In this document: in pieces, positions 10,630-18,889 of the stretch
How positions within the stretch are numbered: the stretch's first letter is position 1
Layout: every line of letters starts with the position of its first letter
NCBI GenBank assembly: GCA_947589095.1
Contig: CANQBX010000006.1
Coordinates: 1-64,000 of the forward strand
Length of the DNA: 64,000 bases
Reading direction: 5' to 3'
Source of the DNA: an uncultured Lachnospiraceae bacterium
Lineage (GTDB): Bacteria > Bacillota > Clostridia > Lachnospirales > Lachnospiraceae
Translations under genes and position numbers: made by a program
The notes under the pieces: model-generated
The model's database searches: none
What the model was told of the DNA's origin: nothing
What the model saw: only the letters and a program-made list of their open reading frames with translations

Positions 10630-12723
10630 ATGGAGTCAGCAGCAAAGGTAGCTATATCCGCAGATTTCCTGACTGCATTTGCAGCATTGCCGAGGCAAAT
10701 CCAGGGGAAGGTTACGGAGTTTATCAATAAGTTCCGCAATAATCCTCAGTCTCCGGGAATCAACTATGAGAAAATCAATGGGGGTATGGATAAAAAAATC
10801 TGGTCTGTACGGATCGATGATACCTACCGTGGTATTACTGTAAGACAGCCAGAGACAGGTGTTTATCTGCTTCTGTGGGTTGACCATCATGATGAGGCTT
10901 ATGCTTGGGCACGAAATAAAAAATGTGAGATCAATCCAAAGACCGGTGCCATTCAAGTATTTGATATTGTGACAACACCGGTTGTGGAACCTGCAGCGCA
11001 GGACTTTGTACTATTTGCGGAACTTACGGACGAGGGGCTGATTGAGCTTGGAGTTCCGGAAGAACAGATTCCATTCGTGAGATCCATCGGAGATGCACAG
11101 GAGTTCTATGCTAAAAAGGCCAGCTTTGCCAGTGATACATTCGAGGCGCTTTCCTGGGTGGTAGAAGGCATTCCTGCTGAGGAGGTAATTGAGCTTTTCA
11201 AAGAAGAGAAAGAGGGCAGCAAACCTGCTGAGAATCTGGCAGATGCTCTGGAAAGCCCGTTGTCCTTGAAGTCCTTTGTTGTGGTTGAAGGGGAAGAAGA
11301 ACTCCGTCGTATCATGGCAGAGCCGCTGGAGAAGTGGAGAGTGTTCCTTCATCCAACGCAGAGAAAAATTGTGAATAAAAACTATTCTGGTTCTGCAAGA
11401 GTACTTGGCGGAGCAGGAACCGGAAAAACAGTTGTTGCAATGCACAGAGCAAAGCATCTGGCAGCAGGGCTGAAGGACAAGGAGAGAATTCTTTTCACCA
11501 CCTATACAGCCAATCTTGCCTCTGATATTAAGGATAATCTGCGAAAGATATGTACGCTGGATGAGATCAGAAGAATTGATGTGATCAATCTGGATGCGTG
11601 GGTATCTCAGTTTCTTCGTGAGCATGGATATCCGGCAGAGATTGCCTATGATGAAAAGGCGGACAACCTCTGGGAAGAAGCGGTGACAGGAACGGACTTT
11701 TCCGGAGAATTTCCTGTGAGCTTTTATGAAGAAGAATATAATCGTGTAGTTGTGGCGCAGGAGGCTTTCTCGTTAGAAAAATATGTCAAGGCAAGCAGAA
11801 CCGGGCGCGGCACCAGACTAGACAGAAAAAAGAGAATGCAGATATGGAAGGTATTCGAAGCTTACCAGAATCTGATGAAGGAAAATCAGGTCCGTGATAT
11901 CAATACAGCCATGTATGAGTGCAGACTGTTAATAGAAAAAACATCCTCAGAGACGAGGTACAAGCATGTCATCGTTGATGAGGGACAGGATCTTAGTGCA
12001 AATGCGTTTCGATTGCTCCGATCGATTGCAGGAGAGGAGCACGAGAATGATATTTTCATTGTCGGTGATGCTCATCAGAGAATATATAAGAATAAGGCTG
12101 CTCTATCAAAATGCGGAATTAATATCAGAGGAAGAAGCAGTGTTCTGAGAATCAATTACAGAACTACGGAAGAGATTCGGAAGGCGGCATTTGCTTTGCT
12201 GAATGGAATATCCTTTGATGACCTTGACGATTCCTTCGACACCGGAGACCGTTGTCAGTCTCTTACGCATGGTTCAGTTCCGGAGATAATCGCTACAACG
12301 AATGCAAATGAGGAATTTGATGCAATCCTGACAAAGGTCAAAGGATTGATCGATGGCGGTGTGTCTGCAAAAAATATCTGTGTTGTTGCCAGGACGCACA
12401 GATTGCTGGATGATTATATCGCTCATTTCACTTCGAGTGGAATCCGCTGTTATGAGATCAAGGGAAATAAGGCGGATGATCGTGGTCTGGATGGGATCCG
12501 TGTTGCCACGATGCATAGAGTTAAGGGACTGGAATTCCAGTATATGTTTGTTGTAGCGGCCAACAACAGGATTATTCCATTGGCTTCAGCGATTGACCAT
12601 ACGGATGCCGTCAGTGAACAGGAAACAATGACAGCTGAAAAGTGTCTGCTATATGTGGCACTGACAAGAGCCCAAAAGGGTGCTTATATCAGCGGGTACG
12701 GGAAGATGTCAGAGTTTTTGTAG
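10630..12723 (+). CDS. RelE/ParE-like domain fused to UvrD/Rep-type superfamily 1 helicase
   Basis: 697 aa. Residues 1-95 look like a RelE/ParE/HigB-fold toxin module (FLTAFAALP, then WSVRIDDTYRGI and WVDHHDEAY). The rest is a UvrD-like helicase: Walker A GGAGTGKT (about 260-267), Walker B VIVDEGQD (about 446), GDAHQRIY and INYRTT, then the C-terminal HRVKGLEF and YVALTRAQ motifs. The start ATG lies 3 nt after the stop of the giant helicase, and its ribosome site AAGGAGGTG is inside that gene's end, so the two are translationally coupled. Family knowledge: a RelE-like head on a UvrD helicase is a recurrent defence-island architecture. Whether the head still cuts RNA, binds nucleic acid or only mediates contacts cannot be told from sequence. 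Confidence 0.82.
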   Translation: MESAAKVAISADFLTAFAALPRQIQGKVTEFINKFRNNPQSPGINYEKINGGMDKKIWSVRIDDTYRGITVRQPETGVYLLLWVDHHDEAYAWARNKKCEINPKTGAIQVFDIVTTPVVEPAAQDFVLFAELTDEGLIELGVPEEQIPFVRSIGDAQEFYAKKASFASDTFEALSWVVEGIPAEEVIELFKEEKEGSKPAENLADALESPLSLKSFVVVEGEEELRRIMAEPLEKWRVFLHPTQRKIVNKNYSGSARVLGGAGTGKTVVAMHRAKHLAAGLKDKERILFTTYTANLASDIKDNLRKICTLDEIRRIDVINLDAWVSQFLREHGYPAEIAYDEKADNLWEEAVTGTDFSGEFPVSFYEEEYNRVVVAQEAFSLEKYVKASRTGRGTRLDRKKRMQIWKVFEAYQNLMKENQVRDINTAMYECRLLIEKTSSETRYKHVIVDEGQDLSANAFRLLRSIAGEEHENDIFIVGDAHQRIYKNKAALSKCGINIRGRSSVLRINYRTTEEIRKAAFALLNGISFDDLDDSFDTGDRCQSLTHGSVPEIIATTNANEEFDAILTKVKGLIDGGVSAKNICVVARTHRLLDDYIAHFTSSGIRCYEIKGNKADDRGLDGIRVATMHRVKGLEFQYMFVVAANNRIIPLASAIDHTDAVSEQETMTAEKCLLYVALTRAQKGAYISGYGKMSEFL

Positions 12724-12757
12724 GGAAAGTAACTATCGGTTAAGGAGTATCAGAATT

Positions 12758-13891
12758 ATGAGTTTGATTCTATGCCCAGAATGTGGAACGAAAATCTCTG
12801 ATAGAGCGACAAAATGTCCTCATTGTGGCTTTCAGAGCGCGGATGCCGAGAGGCCTATTAGCGAACAAGATAAGTATGAGATAGTTCCTATTTTTGAATA
12901 TGATATTGAGGAGTGGAAACCTAATAGGGGAGATTTGAGTGTGATTTCCTATGAAGACAATAAAAGCCTTATCGAATATTTTGGTAGTTGGGAAACAATT
13001 CAGGTAAAACTCCCGGCAATTGCGGAAGTCATTGGAGCTATGGCGAATAAAGAACATGTGATGATCGCCAAAATGGATAACTATGTTAAAGACCTGATTG
13101 ATAAAGGGATATATCGCTTTACGATTGATAAGCAGGGAGAAATCCTTCCGACAATCAGAGACGCTGATGGTTTTGTAAAACAGGTGCGATTGGAGGATAT
13201 GGCTCTTACGCCTAACCTAACTCAATCTCTGAACAATCTATCTACACATGCCGTTATGGCTCAGATATTGGATGAGATTGAGTATGTCGGAGACGCCATT
13301 AGAGAAATTCACATTGAACTACAGAATGATCGACTGGCTATGGCTGAAAGTTCCCGCGATAAATTGAAGCAGGCACGGATGATACAGGATGCAAAGCTGA
13401 GAGAAGTCGCGCTAATCGGAGTAGTAAACGGCGCTACAGATGCGAAGAGAATTCTTATGCGGAATTTCTCACAGAATATGAGTCATATTATAGAGCATTC
13501 TCATAAGAGCGATCTTCAACTGATACTATCTCCGAAGGGTGAAAGAGATGTTAGCCAAAAAGCTATTGATTCTTTCCAGGCACTTGTGTACATAACAAAT
13601 GCTGTCCAAACAGAATGTGAAGGATATGCAATGCTTGGAGAATACGAACCGTGTCGTGAATGCTTAAGCGAATTTAAGACATTCATCGAAGAAAACGGTC
13701 TTAATAAGAGGGACACATTGCTTTTGCTAAACGAGAATTCTTCCCAGAAAAGAATTGAGATAGTGGATGAGTTTTCAGATATAGCTTCAAGAATATCGGC
13801 ATTTGATACATCTTCAGGACAGATAGAGTTTCGGATGCGAGATCTACTGACGACGACTGACGAAGGAGGTGAGGATGATGGCCAAGAATGA
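12758..13891 (+). CDS. Zinc-ribbon protein of unknown function in the defence operon
   Basis: 377 aa; start at the ATG behind TAAGGAG (12741-12747). The N-terminus is a double CxxC zinc ribbon (CPECGTKISDRATKCPHCG). The remaining 340 residues are mainly helical and charged, with no signal peptide or membrane segment; about 185-230 looks coiled-coil. An acidic tail (DEGGEDDG) ends the protein. I recognise no catalytic motif. It is separated from the UvrD helicase by 34 nt and its last codons contain the ribosome site of the next gene, so it is an operon member. It could be an adaptor or sensor subunit of the DISARM/Druantia-like complex, but this is inferred from position only. Confidence 0.65.
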   Translation: MSLILCPECGTKISDRATKCPHCGFQSADAERPISEQDKYEIVPIFEYDIEEWKPNRGDLSVISYEDNKSLIEYFGSWETIQVKLPAIAEVIGAMANKEHVMIAKMDNYVKDLIDKGIYRFTIDKQGEILPTIRDADGFVKQVRLEDMALTPNLTQSLNNLSTHAVMAQILDEIEYVGDAIREIHIELQNDRLAMAESSRDKLKQARMIQDAKLREVALIGVVNGATDAKRILMRNFSQNMSHIIEHSHKSDLQLILSPKGERDVSQKAIDSFQALVYITNAVQTECEGYAMLGEYEPCRECLSEFKTFIEENGLNKRDTLLLLNENSSQKRIEIVDEFSDIASRISAFDTSSGQIEFRMRDLLTTTDEGGEDDGQE

Positions 13892-14087
13892 GACCATTGA
13901 TAATAATGAGATAAGGTATTGCAAGAAGTGCAGATGCGAGCTTTCAAGTACCAATAAGCACAAACTCTGTGATAATTGTAGAAGAGAGCGTGCAGCGAAA
14001 ATTAGAAATGGCGCACTTGGAGCAGGGAGTATCGCACTCTTCGTCATAACCAAAGGGAAGCATGGGGGCGGTGGAGCAAAAGCGTAA
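13875..14087 (+). CDS. Small zinc-ribbon protein with hydrophobic C-terminus
   Basis: About 70 aa; ATG at 13875 or 13878, with AAGGAGGTGAGG (13863-13874) inside the end of the preceding gene, which it overlaps by 14-17 nt. Two CxxC pairs (CKKC and CDNC) form a short zinc ribbon, followed by a Gly/Ala hydrophobic stretch (GALGAGSIALFVIT) and a basic glycine-rich tail (KHGGGGAKA). It ends the defence operon just before a hairpin terminator. No family name recognised. The ribosome site is strong, so translation is likely. It may be a membrane-associated or nucleic-acid-binding accessory of the system. Confidence 0.6.
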   Translation: MMAKNETIDNNEIRYCKKCRCELSSTNKHKLCDNCRRERAAKIRNGALGAGSIALFVITKGKHGGGGAKA

Positions 14088-14106
14088 CAAATAATTTAGT
14101 GAAAAC

Positions 14107-14144
14107 AGCGGCTTACCGGCATAATACCAGGAGCCGCTATTTTG
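14107..14144 (+). terminator. Hairpin terminator at the end of the defence operon
   Basis: AGCGGCT (14107-14113) pairs with AGCCGCT (14132-14138) and is followed by ATTTT. It lies between two converging genes, 20 nt after the small zinc-ribbon gene. A second T-run (GGTCTTTTTT, 14155-14162) follows and could help. Confidence 0.6.
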
Positions 14145-14175
14145 GTGTCGGGGGTCTTTTTTATAAAAATCAGTT

Positions 14176-17100
14176 TCATGTCCGTTGGCATGGAGCAGGA
14201 TGTCCGGATTCTTTAAGCCTACGAATTTCTCCCGTTATATTTTCTCCCTCATAGGTAAATACAGCCTCCCAATCACTCCAATTTGTAATAGAGTAATCCC
14301 CTGCATGAATTTCTTTATCAGAATCTACCAGCCAAACTAGTTTCATTCCGGTCATATCAAGAAAAGTATCTAAGATATCTTTCCGAACAACAACACAATT
14401 CATTTTTTGTGTCAAATCTGTATCAAATGCAGCCAACTTTCCATTTAAATCATAATAAAATCCATCTTCTTGTTGTTGTCTCAAATTCATTATTTCAATA
14501 AGTTCGGCACACGGAAGACTACGGGAAATCGCTGCTTCTTTTGACGCATCATATTCTTCTTCCCATAATAAATCTGTTGTAGCATGAAGAATTTTCCCGA
14601 TTTTTTTCTCGATTTCCCTACTTCGAGTTTCCATTTTATACTGAGGATCTGGAACTACGAAATCATATTTTTCTTCCTCGTTATCCTCAGTTACATTTTC
14701 TTCACCCTCTTCATCCTTAAGCCACCCTCTGTACAGACGCAATAACGCTTCCATTTGAGAATAATCTGAAACTTGCACCGTTTCTGTAACTATTTCATAC
14801 TCGCCAGTTTTAATTTGTACATCTACCCATGCATTTTCATTCAACTCTCGGCAACTTGGTGACCATGGATATTCTCTATTAAAGACGGCGTATGTCTCAT
14901 GATGGGATGCTGTATCATCTGTGATAACAGATTGTCCATTTTCAGCGCATCGAGAAAGTTCATCTGCCTGTTCTGGACTAACAAAATAAGCATATAACCA
15001 ACTCCATATCAACAACTTTTCTGTACGTAAATCTTTACGTCCAGTGTCGCAATACTTCGTCAAACATATCCATTTAATTCCACAATGGTCTGTCAAAATT
15101 AATGTATCTTTCAACTCATCAAAATAAACACTCTTCGTTTCAAGCCAAGCCTTCTGCGCATCCGCAGTCAAAATATCACTGCTCCTATTTTCCTCTCTTT
15201 CCTTATTAGCATAGTCATCTAATACATCGAATTTCGGTGCAATATCACAAAACATAAAATTTGAATTCAACGTCGGGTCAAAATCTCTAACATACGGTTC
15301 CCATGCCCCTTCAAATTGAATATATTCTTTCTTCGAATAATTCCAGCGGTCAATCATTTTGCAATGATCAGAAATGCGGGCTAATACATTATACATCGTA
15401 ATCCATTGGTATTTTTTCCCAATCCTTTCTGTCTTTATAGTCTGACTTCTATCATGACTACCGCAATGAAGATCATGCTCTCCAAAATATTCTTCAGAAA
15501 AACCAAGCTCTGTCTGGATGTAGTATACGGAGTAATTAAATATCTTCTTGTCATCCACTTCAAAATTATGAAGAGCACTCTGGAAAACGTAACGGCCAAA
15601 ATCCCCATACATTCCCATACTATCAAATCGCATTGAATGCATTAACCAAAACATTGCACCAGTATATTTTTTCTCTAAATAGTGTTGATCCCCTATCTCT
15701 GGAATTGGATCAGAATTGTACGGTGGTATGATTTGGGCTCTATCTATCACACCCGTATATTCCGGATCCTCATAGAGGAATCGCTCAATAATCAATCGTG
15801 CATAATCTCTGAGTAGTATATCAGGGTATACTTTTTCTTGATTAAACACTGCCTGAAAAACATACTCTGCTAGTGCCTGTAAACTCTTACCATTTTCTCG
15901 TTTAGAACTGGCGCCGAACACAACTCCATATAAACGCTGAATTACATAAGGATCATTTACATCTTTAAATTTCTCAAGAATCTTTTGACACAGTTCAAAA
16001 TGTTCCTTCATAATTTCTATCATTGCTTTTGATGTATGATCTCTCAGCCATCGATTAGACGAAGTCAGAATCCATCCAAATAATGTTAAGAGTAACTCCA
16101 ATTGCTTTTCATTTGTTATTTTGAGTTTTTCACCCTTATTATACATTTGAATAAGTTGTATTATTCTGTCCGCATCATTTTTTGTCAATTTATTTATATA
16201 AATTGTCCAGAGATAATCTCTATAATTTAATTTATATCTTAAGAGGATGTTGTGAAGAAAATCGGCATTAAGTGGATGCAAAACTTTCACACTATTTCCA
16301 ATCAACATTGACCACAAATCTTCCAAATTGCAGGGATATTTTTTCAACAGATTTTCAAAATAATCAGCTGTCGGCATATACCGGATATCTCGCCATTGGA
16401 AAGAATCGATATACCTAGAGAATACCCGCCCTTTATCGTTGGGATCTTCTAGTTCAGCAATTACATCAATACACTCTTCCATATACTCCTCTGCATATAA
16501 TGCACAGGCATTTATAAACAAATCTATGTTCCAGGCCTTATGCAGTTCCCCATTTTTTATTCCTAAAATATTTGTAGATAAATATTTACATACTTCGTAT
16601 TTTGAACGGAACTTTTTCATAACCGCTTTTGCACAGTAATAATCATTCATCTGATCAAACGCAAAATACAATTTTTCCTTTCCTTCAAAAATAGATTCAT
16701 GTAAAATATGCTCTCTTACAAGATGACGTACAAAAGGCGCGACAGTCAGCCCATATTCTTTCCAATAGCTTAACTGTGCTAAATCCTTCCGAGAAATAAA
16801 TCTCTCCTCCTGTAATACCAACCATTCTGCAATTTCCATAACAAGAGGACTCAGAATATCATCATTTTCCGTATACCCTTTTCCTCTTAATTCTACTCTG
16901 AGGGCTCGAGAAATATTATCATTAGCATATTTAACTATTCGATCATACAACGTAGACAAACTAACTTCCTCGCCATTATACGTTTTACAATACAGGGTAA
17001 GGAAAAGCGGGTTTGACATCTCATAACCAAAATATTCTAACGGAGTAAATGGAATATTATAGTGATTCAGAAACTCTCTCACTGCCGAAATGCTGTTATC

Positions 17101-18552
17101 CTCAAACCCTCTATGATGTATAGTTACAATATCTCTTTCCCCTTCCCAAAAAGAATCGGGCAAAACTGATTGTTGATACTCTGTCCGATAGGATAGAATT
17201 ATTTTAACCATAGGGGATTTTTTTATCTTATCTATAATCGTTGGCAAACCCGATTTCCATAGTTCTCTATTCCATGTCTCATTAAGTGCATCTATGAAAA
17301 TCGGCACAATACAATTATCTCTTTCACCAATAGTTTCCAAGATATCAATTAAAGTTTCAAAACTGTAATCAAGTTCTAGATTTTTCATGATTTGCGTATG
17401 AATTGGATCGGCAGTAAAATAGATAGCTGCAACTAATAAAAGTCCTACTCGATCCTCATCAAGTATATTCTGCATCTTTGACGCTAGCAGTTGTGACTTG
17501 CCAATGCCGGCTTCACCATGAATAATTAATACATCACCATATAGCAATTGCATTTCCTTTTCAGAAAATGCTACTATTTCCGGAAGTTGTATCAACATAT
17601 CTAGGTCATAGATGTGATCCCCCAGCTTATGATATTTTTTTAAAGCTGCCTCCCGCTCCTTAAGATTACTTTTATTATCATCAGCAAGTGTATACAGTTC
17701 CTCCCTCTCAGCCTCTAACCTCTTGCGTTCTTCTTGAAAATTATCCAGAAACGTAGCAACGGCCGATCGTATCGCTTGGCTCCACTCGAAAGATTGATAG
17801 AATGTTTTATTATCAACATCTGGAAGGGCCGAGATAACTTCTTCCAATTTTCTTAAATAATCCTTGCTACCGCTTCGAGCTGGCAATTTGTTTATTGTAT
17901 CAAGAAGATTTGCTTTCTTTGCATTAAGATATTCTGATGCTCTTTGATCATGGATAAATAAGGAAAGCTCATCCGAAGATGTCGTCTCGACATTAAAATG
18001 CCGATTATAGCGATCTCCAAGTGCATCCAACATATAACCTGTATGCTTTACAAACCATTCCCTCTGAATGGAATGATTCCCAAAATAATATAACCCAAGA
18101 TAAGAATACTTATTTCTTACAAGATCTAGAATTGCTGTATCTGTAATTAACTGAACATCTATATGGGCATTTTTCAAAACTTTTACTGCATTTACATATC
18201 CATTCGCTGTAACTGTTATGGGCTTATTACAAAAAAGGAATACGAGATTAACGATTCCTTCCTTACCTGTATAGTACTCGACAGTCTTTTCCGCAGAATT
18301 TTTTATCTGCTCATAACGCACATCCTGATCAAAAAATTTTGCCTGGAACCCAATCCAGCGTTTATTTACCTCATCATAAATTGGTTCTGTTTCCAATCCA
18401 TGGTTATTGGGATTAGCATGGAGATATTTGAACTGTTTGTTTCCAGAAAGATTTTCATTGATGAATAACTGACGACACAAATCTTCAAATTTAATCCGAA
18501 TCCCACGTACATCATGGTTATATGTAGCAAAGCTCTCCCAGTTAATTTGCAT
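14176..18552 (-). CDS. Avs-like STAND NTPase with N-terminal Mrr/Cap4-like nuclease domain
   Basis: 1458 aa. The N-terminus (about 20-110: FEDLCRQLF, GLETEPIYDE, GFQAKFF) matches the Mrr/Cap4-like PD-(D/E)XK nuclease head of AVAST proteins, with E54/E56 and the QAK triad residues visible. A linker with coiled coil (275-310) leads to a P-loop GEAGIGKS (346-353) and Walker B IFIDALNE (about 418-425). The long helical C-terminal half (about 650-1450) would be the ligand sensor. Family knowledge: Avs2/Avs4-type STAND proteins bind a conserved phage protein, oligomerise and degrade DNA. Here the gene stands alone, convergent to the DISARM/Druantia-like operon, with its own promoter and a 5' leader near 120 nt. 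The ribosome site GAGGG lies 7 nt before the ATG. Sub-type cannot be set by eye. Confidence 0.8.
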   Translation of the reverse strand: MQINWESFATYNHDVRGIRIKFEDLCRQLFINENLSGNKQFKYLHANPNNHGLETEPIYDEVNKRWIGFQAKFFDQDVRYEQIKNSAEKTVEYYTGKEGIVNLVFLFCNKPITVTANGYVNAVKVLKNAHIDVQLITDTAILDLVRNKYSYLGLYYFGNHSIQREWFVKHTGYMLDALGDRYNRHFNVETTSSDELSLFIHDQRASEYLNAKKANLLDTINKLPARSGSKDYLRKLEEVISALPDVDNKTFYQSFEWSQAIRSAVATFLDNFQEERKRLEAEREELYTLADDNKSNLKEREAALKKYHKLGDHIYDLDMLIQLPEIVAFSEKEMQLLYGDVLIIHGEAGIGKSQLLASKMQNILDEDRVGLLLVAAIYFTADPIHTQIMKNLELDYSFETLIDILETIGERDNCIVPIFIDALNETWNRELWKSGLPTIIDKIKKSPMVKIILSYRTEYQQSVLPDSFWEGERDIVTIHHRGFEDNSISAVREFLNHYNIPFTPLEYFGYEMSNPLFLTLYCKTYNGEEVSLSTLYDRIVKYANDNISRALRVELRGKGYTENDDILSPLVMEIAEWLVLQEERFISRKDLAQLSYWKEYGLTVAPFVRHLVREHILHESIFEGKEKLYFAFDQMNDYYCAKAVMKKFRSKYEVCKYLSTNILGIKNGELHKAWNIDLFINACALYAEEYMEECIDVIAELEDPNDKGRVFSRYIDSFQWRDIRYMPTADYFENLLKKYPCNLEDLWSMLIGNSVKVLHPLNADFLHNILLRYKLNYRDYLWTIYINKLTKNDADRIIQLIQMYNKGEKLKITNEKQLELLLTLFGWILTSSNRWLRDHTSKAMIEIMKEHFELCQKILEKFKDVNDPYVIQRLYGVVFGASSKRENGKSLQALAEYVFQAVFNQEKVYPDILLRDYARLIIERFLYEDPEYTGVIDRAQIIPPYNSDPIPEIGDQHYLEKKYTGAMFWLMHSMRFDSMGMYGDFGRYVFQSALHNFEVDDKKIFNYSVYYIQTELGFSEEYFGEHDLHCGSHDRSQTIKTERIGKKYQWITMYNVLARISDHCKMIDRWNYSKKEYIQFEGAWEPYVRDFDPTLNSNFMFCDIAPKFDVLDDYANKEREENRSSDILTADAQKAWLETKSVYFDELKDTLILTDHCGIKWICLTKYCDTGRKDLRTEKLLIWSWLYAYFVSPEQADELSRCAENGQSVITDDTASHHETYAVFNREYPWSPSCRELNENAWVDVQIKTGEYEIVTETVQVSDYSQMEALLRLYRGWLKDEEGEENVTEDNEEEKYDFVVPDPQYKMETRSREIEKKIGKILHATTDLLWEEEYDASKEAAISRSLPCAELIEIMNLRQQQEDGFYYDLNGKLAAFDTDLTQKMNCVVVRKDILDTFLDMTGMKLVWLVDSDKEIHAGDYSITNWSDWEAVFTYEGENITGEIRRLKESGHPAPCQRT

Positions 18553-18676
18553 TTCAATTCCCTCGTCTTTAATTTTTGTCGCACAATCATTTCTCGATTA
18601 TGCCCTTTATTTAAGTAGCTTTGTATCTCTATGATCAATCCCCTATATCATCCTTAATCAAGATATTATCACTTTT

Positions 18677-18705
18677 ATTATACTCCACAATATATGAAAA
18701 TACAA
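18677..18705 (-). promoter_or_regulatory. Promoter of the Avs-like gene
   Basis: On the minus strand TTGTAT (18705-18700), a 17-nt spacer and TATAAT (18682-18677) form a good sigma-A site. Transcription would start near 18670, leaving a leader of about 118 nt. Confidence 0.55.
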
Positions 18706-18805
18706 TTTTATTATGCTTGAGTTTCCGTAGTTCCGTCTACAGAACCATAAACATCGCTATGACCATCCACAACTTTCTAAAGCTGTATCAAGATGTATGT
18801 TTTCG

Positions 18806-18834
18806 TTGATAGATTCAGACTTTAGTTATATAAT
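18806..18834 (+). promoter_or_regulatory. Promoter of the DUF262-HNH gene
   Basis: TTGATA (18806-18811), a 17-nt spacer and TATAAT (18829-18834) form a near-consensus sigma-A promoter about 50 nt before the ATG. Confidence 0.65.
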
Positions 18835-18889
18835 CAAAATTAGCAAGAATAGGTTAGAAACAAAGCAGATTATTGAAAGGTAGAGTCAA

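Larger units (their letters stand above)
18553..18889. other. Divergent AT-rich intergenic region (337 nt)
   Basis: It separates the leftward Avs-like gene from the rightward DUF262-HNH gene. It contains one promoter for each direction (listed separately). No further repeats, RNA genes or small coding frames with a ribosome site were seen. Confidence 0.6.
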
